From contig WRFN01000014.1 in the NCBI GenBank assembly GCA_009778785.1, forward strand, positions 1 through 37,167: a DNA stretch of 37,167 nt, in the 5' to 3' direction. The notes beneath the pieces are model-generated. The model searched no databases. It was not told where the DNA came from and was given only the letters and a program-made list of their open reading frames with translations. How positions within the stretch are numbered: the first letter of the stretch is position 1; each line of letters begins with the position of its first letter. The position numbers and the translations under genes are program-made. Source of the stretch: Betaproteobacteria bacterium (GTDB lineage: Bacteria > Pseudomonadota > Gammaproteobacteria > Burkholderiales > Casimicrobiaceae). Positions 32,415 through 37,167 of this stretch are shown here, in pieces.

Positions 32415-32507
32415 TCAAGTCAAGATAGTCACGCCATCAATCACCGAACGTTTCACCTCTTCGTGGGGAATGTAGCGCTTTTCGCTGATTTCAATCATCT
32501 TCACCAT
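32415..32507 (-). CDS. Small open frame downstream of purL, unrecognised
   Basis: A 30-residue frame, MVKMIEISEKRYIPHEEVKRSVIDGVTILT, in the gap between the lysE-like gene and purL. It can be read upstream in frame as far as the purL stop region (…RKIAVAEIDG). The composition is protein-like and resembles a small antitoxin or a gene remnant, but no family is recognised and no ribosome site is clear. The rest of 32347-32555 holds nothing evident. Confidence 0.2.
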   Translation of the reverse strand: MVKMIEISEKRYIPHEEVKRSVIDGVTILT

Positions 32508-32555
32508 TCCGTCTATCTCCGCAACAGCGATTTTTCTGACCCCTAATCTCTGTCC

Positions 32556-35500
32556 TTACCCCAACCACACCCTCGCATTGCGAAACATCCGCAGCCACGG
32601 CGAAGCGCCGTCGCCCTCATGCGCCCACGCGCGCGGTCGCCACGACATCTGCACGGCACGATAGACGCGCTCGGGGTGCGGCATCATGATAGTGAAGCGC
32701 CCGTCTTCCGATGTGAATGCGGTTGCGCCTTCCGGCGAGCCGTTCGGGTTGAACGGGTAACGCTCGGTGGCTTGGCCGCGATGATCGACGTAGCGCATGG
32801 CGACGAACGCGCGCGCTGATTGCGCCATATCGGCATACTCGGTATAGCCTTCGCCGTGCGCGATCACCACCGGCAAACGGCTACCCGCCATACCGCGCAA
32901 CAGCACCGAAGGCGTCTCGATGATTTCGACCAGCGACAAACGCGCTTCAAACTGTTCGCTCAGATTGCGCACGAAGCTCGGCCAATGCGTCGCGCCCGGA
33001 ATCATTGCGCGCAATTGACTCATCATCTGGCAACCGTTACACACGCCGAGCGCCAGAACATCGTCACGCGCGAAGAATGCCGAGAAGTCATCGAACGCGC
33101 GCGCGTTGAACAAGATGGATTTCGCCCAACCGCCGCCGCCGCCCAGCACGTCGCCACAGGAGAAGCCGCCGCACGCTGCGACCATTTTGAAATCGCGCAA
33201 CGTGGCGCGGCCCTCGAGAATGTCGCTCATATGCACGTCGAACGCCGCAAAGCCCGCCGCATCAAACGCCGCCGCCATTTCCACTTGACCGTTGACGCCC
33301 TGATCGCGCAGAACGGCCACTTTTGGACGCGCACCACGCGCGATGAACGGCGCTGCGATGTCTTCATTCTTGTCGAACGTCAACCGCGTCTGCATCCCCG
33401 GATCGTCAGCGTCGAGCAAGGCTTCGCGCGTTTCTTCGGCACACTTCGGCGCATCCCGCAACGCTTGCAGCGCCAGTGAAGTCGATGACCACAACGCTTG
33501 CAACGCAACGCGCGATTCATCGAGCACCCGATTTTTTCCGTGATGCACGACGATGTTCGCGCTACCGCCAGAACGAGGTGTGCCGACTGCCGTCGCCGCG
33601 ATTCCGATTTTTTCCGCCGCCTGTATGACCGCTGCGACGTCTTCGGTTTTGACTTGCACCACCGCGCCGAGTTCTTCGGCAAAACAAGCCGCAAGCAACG
33701 GCGTGTCGTCGGAGAAATGCAGTTCCAATCCGGCATGCGCCGCAAATGCCATTTCGAGCAAGGACACCAACACGCCGCCGTCGCCGATATCGTGATACGC
33801 CTGCAACTTTCCTTGCCGGTTCAGCGCGCGAATGAGTAGCAAAAACGCCAGCAACGTTTCAGCGCTATCGACATCGGGCGTCTCGTGGCCGATTCGGCCA
33901 TACACTTGCGCCAGCGCCGAACCGCCGAGTCGTCGTTGGCCGCGCGTCGGATCGAGCCACAGCAGTTGCGTTTCGCCTTCGTCGAGTTGCAGTTGCGGCG
34001 TCAGCGTTCGACGCACATCATCCACTTGCGCAAACGCCGTCACGATCAGCGACACCGGCGCGATGATATTACGCGCCGAGCCATCGCTCGCCGTCCAAGC
34101 GGTTCGCATCGACATCGAATCCTTGCCGACCGGAATCGACACGCCGAGTTTCACGCACAGCTCAGACACCGCTCGCACCGTGTCGTACAACGCCGCATCT
34201 TCGCCCGGTTGCCCGGCCGCCGCCATCCAGTTCGCCGACAATTTCACGCGCTGCCAGTCGGCAACATCAGCCGCCGCCAGATTGGTCAGCGCTTCCGCAA
34301 TCGCCATCCGTCCCGACGCCGGCGCGTTGATAATCGCCAGCGGCGTTTTTTCACCCATCGCCATCGCTTCGCCGTGCGTGTGGCGAAAATCGGCGAGCGT
34401 AACGCCGCAATCGGCCACCGGCACTTGCCACGGCCCCACCATCGGGTCACGCGCGATCAAACCGCCGACAGCGCGATCACCAATGGTAATCAAAAACGAT
34501 TTGTCGGCGACCGCCGGAAATTGCAATACGCGCTCCAGTGCTTCCTTCAGCGTCGGCGTTTCTCTCAACGTCAGCGCTTCGTGTACCTGATTTTTTCGCA
34601 TCACATCGCGCTGCATGCGCGGCGGTTTGCCGAGCATCAAGTCGAGCGGCACATCCACCGGCGCCGGATAACCCGAATGCGCGAAATGCGCGTCCGTCAC
34701 TTTCAAATGACCGTCGCCGGTTGCCGTGCCTACCACCGCGAACGGACAGCGTTCGCGCTTGCTCAACGCTTCAAAGCGCGGCAAATCTTCCGGCGCAATC
34801 GCCAATACATAACGCTCCTGCGCTTCGTTACTCCATAATTCGCGCGGACTCATCCCTGGCTCTTCGTTCGGCAGCGCCCGCAACTCGATCACGCCGCCAG
34901 CGCCGGCATCGTGAATCAATTCGGGAAAAGCGTTCGATACGCCACCGGCACCGACATCATGAATCGACCGAATGGGATTGGCCTCACCCAGTTGCCAACA
35001 ACGGTCAATGACTTCCTGCGCACGGCGTTGAATCTCAGCGTTGCTGCGCTGCACCGAATCGAAATCGAGCTCGGAGAGATTTTCGCCGCTTGCCATCGAC
35101 GACGCCGCGCCGCCACCCAGCCCGATCAAAAAAGCCGGACCGCCCAGTTGAATCAGCAACGTTCCGGGCGGCAACGATTTCTTCTTCGTATGCGCTGCGT
35201 CGATTGCGCCGAGTCCGCCGGCAATCATGATCGGTTTGTGATAACCGTAATGCTTATCGCCCCAGCGGCCTTCCAGCGTTCTGAAATAACCGACGATGTT
35301 GGGACGACCAAACTCATTGTTGAACGATGCCGCGCCGATTGGCCCGTCGATCATGATGGTCAACGGTGAAACGATGCGCTCCGGTTTTTCGAGCGGCGCT
35401 TCCCACGGCTGCAACAAATCGGGAACGCGCAGATGCGACACACTGAAACCAACCAGCCCCGCTTTCGGTTTGCCGCCGATACCGGTTGCGCCCTCGTCGC

Positions 35501-36479
35501 GAATCTCGCCGCCGGAGCCAGTCGCCGCGCCCGGATACGGCGCGATGGCCGTTGGATGGTTGTGCGTTTCCACTTTCATCAGCGTGTGCGTCAACGCTTC
35601 GCGCGTTTGATAACGTAGCGTCGCGTCGGGATAAAAGCGCGCCGTCACCGCGCCTTCCATGACCGCAGCGTTGTCCGAATACGCCACCACCGTTCCCTGC
35701 GGATGCGCCTTGTGCGTTTCACGAATCATCGCAAACAACGATTGCGATTGCGGCACACCGTCGATGATCCACTGCGCGTTGAAAATCTTGTGCCGACAAT
35801 GCTCGGAATTGGCCTGCGCGAACATCGTCAATTCAACGTCGGTCGGATTGCGCCCCAACGCCTGAAAACGTTCGGCCAGATAGTCGATCTCATCATCGGC
35901 CAACGCCAACCCCAGCGCAGTGTTGGCTTCTTCCAGCGCCACGCGCCCGCGCTGCAACAACGAAATCGACGCCAACGGTTTCGGCGCGTGATGCTCAAAC
36001 AAGCGCGTTGCCTCGCCGAGATCGTCGAGCGCCGTCTCCACCATCCGGTCGTGCAACGCATCATGCAGCGCCGCGCGTTGCGCACTGTCGAGCGGCGCGC
36101 CGTTCTTCGTCGCATAGCGATACACCGCCCCGCGTTCCAACCGCGCAATTTTCGTCAACCCGCAACGATGCGCAATATCCGTCGCCTTCGACGACCACGG
36201 CGATACCGTCCCCAGCCGCGGCACGATCAGACATTGAAACGCGCCGCGCTGCCCTTCGACATCTTCAGCATCCGCCGCATCACGCGGCCCGTATTCCAGC
36301 AGTTGCCGCAACCGCGCGGTTTCTTCATCGCTCAACGTTGTCGTCACTTCGGCAAAATGCCAGTAACGCGCCGACAATCTCGTCACTGGCACGCCCAGCG
36401 CTTGCACTTTTTTCAGCAGGCGGGACAGCCGGAACCCAGAACACGCATAACGGCCACGAATTTGCAGAAATTCACTCAT
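32556..36479 (-). CDS. purL: Phosphoribosylformylglycinamidine synthase, single-chain
   Basis: 1307 residues, the large one-chain form of proteobacteria, catalysing the glutamine-dependent conversion of FGAR to FGAM in purine synthesis. Domain order: N-terminal PurS-like part (1-150), linker, first AIRS-type half ([53 protein letters not shown]), second AIRS-type half ([29 protein letters not shown]), and a C-terminal glutaminase with nucleophile Cys1147 in GVCNGCQ and a later MPHPER containing the His. The start at 36479 gives the normal N-terminus ([21 protein letters not shown]). Single gene on the minus strand. Confidence 0.97.
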   Translation of the reverse strand: MSEFLQIRGRYACSGFRLSRLLKKVQALGVPVTRLSARYWHFAEVTTTLSDEETARLRQLLEYGPRDAADAEDVEGQRGAFQCLIVPRLGTVSPWSSKATDIAHRCGLTKIARLERGAVYRYATKNGAPLDSAQRAALHDALHDRMVETALDDLGEATRLFEHHAPKPLASISLLQRGRVALEEANTALGLALADDEIDYLAERFQALGRNPTDVELTMFAQANSEHCRHKIFNAQWIIDGVPQSQSLFAMIRETHKAHPQGTVVAYSDNAAVMEGAVTARFYPDATLRYQTREALTHTLMKVETHNHPTAIAPYPGAATGSGGEIRDEGATGIGGKPKAGLVGFSVSHLRVPDLLQPWEAPLEKPERIVSPLTIMIDGPIGAASFNNEFGRPNIVGYFRTLEGRWGDKHYGYHKPIMIAGGLGAIDAAHTKKKSLPPGTLLIQLGGPAFLIGLGGGAASSMASGENLSELDFDSVQRSNAEIQRRAQEVIDRCWQLGEANPIRSIHDVGAGGVSNAFPELIHDAGAGGVIELRALPNEEPGMSPRELWSNEAQERYVLAIAPEDLPRFEALSKRERCPFAVVGTATGDGHLKVTDAHFAHSGYPAPVDVPLDLMLGKPPRMQRDVMRKNQVHEALTLRETPTLKEALERVLQFPAVADKSFLITIGDRAVGGLIARDPMVGPWQVPVADCGVTLADFRHTHGEAMAMGEKTPLAIINAPASGRMAIAEALTNLAAADVADWQRVKLSANWMAAAGQPGEDAALYDTVRAVSELCVKLGVSIPVGKDSMSMRTAWTASDGSARNIIAPVSLIVTAFAQVDDVRRTLTPQLQLDEGETQLLWLDPTRGQRRLGGSALAQVYGRIGHETPDVDSAETLLAFLLLIRALNRQGKLQAYHDIGDGGVLVSLLEMAFAAHAGLELHFSDDTPLLAACFAEELGAVVQVKTEDVAAVIQAAEKIGIAATAVGTPRSGGSANIVVHHGKNRVLDESRVALQALWSSTSLALQALRDAPKCAEETREALLDADDPGMQTRLTFDKNEDIAAPFIARGARPKVAVLRDQGVNGQVEMAAAFDAAGFAAFDVHMSDILEGRATLRDFKMVAACGGFSCGDVLGGGGGWAKSILFNARAFDDFSAFFARDDVLALGVCNGCQMMSQLRAMIPGATHWPSFVRNLSEQFEARLSLVEIIETPSVLLRGMAGSRLPVVIAHGEGYTEYADMAQSARAFVAMRYVDHRGQATERYPFNPNGSPEGATAFTSEDGRFTIMMPHPERVYRAVQMSWRPRAWAHEGDGASPWLRMFRNARVWLG

Positions 36480-37059
36480 CAGGCATTCCCCGAAACATTC
36501 ACGGCAACGCCGCGGAAAGTGGAATTATAGTTCTTGGCTTGGAGATGCGCTGGTTTGGGGCGGTTTTTGTTTAAGTGGATATAAAAATCCCCTCTCCCAT
36601 TTGTGGGAGAGGGATGAGAGCTAAAGAATATTTGCCCACAAAATCACTCTATCGTCGCCTACTATTGCCACTTGCGCCGCCGCGTCGCCCCCGCCATCAC
36701 CAACGCAAAAACCAGCAACCCAAGCTTGAAAAACCAAGTTTTTTACTTAAGTATATGTAAAAAGGCTGTTCTTTTGACAATCATATGCTTTTTAATCACC
36801 GCATCAATTATTTTAACGTCATTTAACAATATTTAACATTTTAAGATTGTATTCATGTGGCGCCGCCTCTGCGTCATAGGCAGATGGAACGATTGAGCCA
36901 TTGGCAGCATCACGCCATTTGAAACGATGGGATGATTTGCTTTCCGTGTTGGCAATCTTTGTCAAAAAAACTATACTTCCGCCATGTTCATGATGAATAT
37001 TCCCCTTCCGGGCAGTCAATGACTGCCTGGCGCTCGCGTACAGTAAAGACGGCGGCGCC
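36480..37059. other. Intergenic region upstream of purL
   Basis: Nearly 600 bases without a convincing gene. The 36720-36850 part is very AT-rich. A minus-strand open frame (GTG 37109 to 36819, ending …HEYNLKMLNIVK) and another ending near 36991 are open but unrecognised and overlap the edge frame on the other strand. No clear purL promoter or purine-repressor box was found. Confidence 0.45.
36590..36613. repeat. Perfect palindrome CCCTCTCCCA / TGGGAGAGGG
   Basis: A 10-bp stem with loop TTTG. No T-run follows, so it is probably a small dispersed repeat rather than a terminator. It lies 111 bases upstream of the purL start. Confidence 0.6.
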
Positions 37060-37167
37060 ATGGCAGACATCTTTGCTTTGGAAGATGCCAGCAAACGAAT
37101 CTCCACCACGAATCAGGCAAGCTTCAGCTTTACCTTCACAGATGCGGGCACATACACCGTGTATATC
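37060..37167 (+). CDS. Unidentified protein, N-terminal fragment cut by the right edge
   Basis: ATG 37060 opens a frame that is still open at the window end (36 codons). It ends SFSFTFTDAGTYTVYI, a strand-forming pattern seen in PKD- or Ig-like domains of surface proteins. The frame is open a little upstream of the ATG too, with no ribosome site in view. The opposite strand also has open frames here, so the strand is not certain. Confidence 0.25.
   Translation, partial: MADIFALEDASKRISTTNQASFSFTFTDAGTYTVYI

Noticed and set aside
36590-36613. Terminator upstream of purL
   Set aside because: The palindrome has no U-tract on either strand and no gene ends next to it; a dispersed repeat is more likely.

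Overview
The window looks like a chromosomal segment of a GC-rich betaproteobacterium. SerS, GreA, PurL and S20 read like proteobacterial, most likely betaproteobacterial, proteins, and the hydrogenase accessory genes follow the order known from proteobacterial uptake hydrogenases. This taxonomic call is inference. No tRNA, rRNA or CRISPR array was found.

Layout. (1) 1-2040, minus: a secreted trypsin-like serine protease with C-terminal beta-repeats, cut by the left edge. (2) 2669-4527, minus: serS and greA; greA has its own promoter and a leader hairpin followed by a U-tract. (3) 4684-15359, minus: thirteen tightly coupled [NiFe]-hydrogenase accessory genes, in transcription order hupD-F-G-H-I-J-K-hypA-B-F-C-D-E. 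The structural genes hupSLC, expected upstream of hupD, are absent from the window. (4) 15438-18153, plus: a Mu-like phage remnant in their place. It holds the tail end of a portal gene, an F-type head protein whose lower-GC C-terminus looks like a nuclease toxin domain, a compact hairpin-rich intergenic segment that could be a structured RNA, and a G-like morphogenesis gene. (5) 18196-20205, minus: hemN and a bacteriohemerythrin. (6) 20328-22038, minus: a WaaG-like glycosyltransferase and a YhhQ-type queuosine-precursor transporter. (7) 22140-27163, plus: a perfect inverted pair of DnaA boxes, then a complete BmpA/NupOPQ-type nucleoside ABC importer. (8) 27164-27680: an intergenic island of small repeats. 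(9) 27680-30987, plus: two Spy/CpxP-like periplasmic genes with matching operator-like arrays, followed by a CpxA/CpxR-like two-component pair. (10) 31008-32346, plus: rpsT with promoter and terminator, then a LysE-family exporter. (11) 32556-36479, minus: purL. (12) 36480-37167: mostly non-coding, with the start of an unidentified reading frame at the right edge.

How the parts fit. The hup/hyp block encodes Ni delivery (HypA, HypB), Fe(CN)2CO assembly (HypC, D, E, F), small- and large-subunit maturation (HupG to HupK, HupF) and the final protease (HupD). HemN and hemerythrin next to it suit a microaerobic or anaerobic lifestyle. The Spy-like proteins and the two-component system appear to form a self-contained envelope-stress or metal-stress circuit. 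Small dispersed palindromic elements recur in the intergenic gaps; one family has imperfect terminal inverted repeats, and two of its copies supply the TAA stop codon of the adjoining gene.
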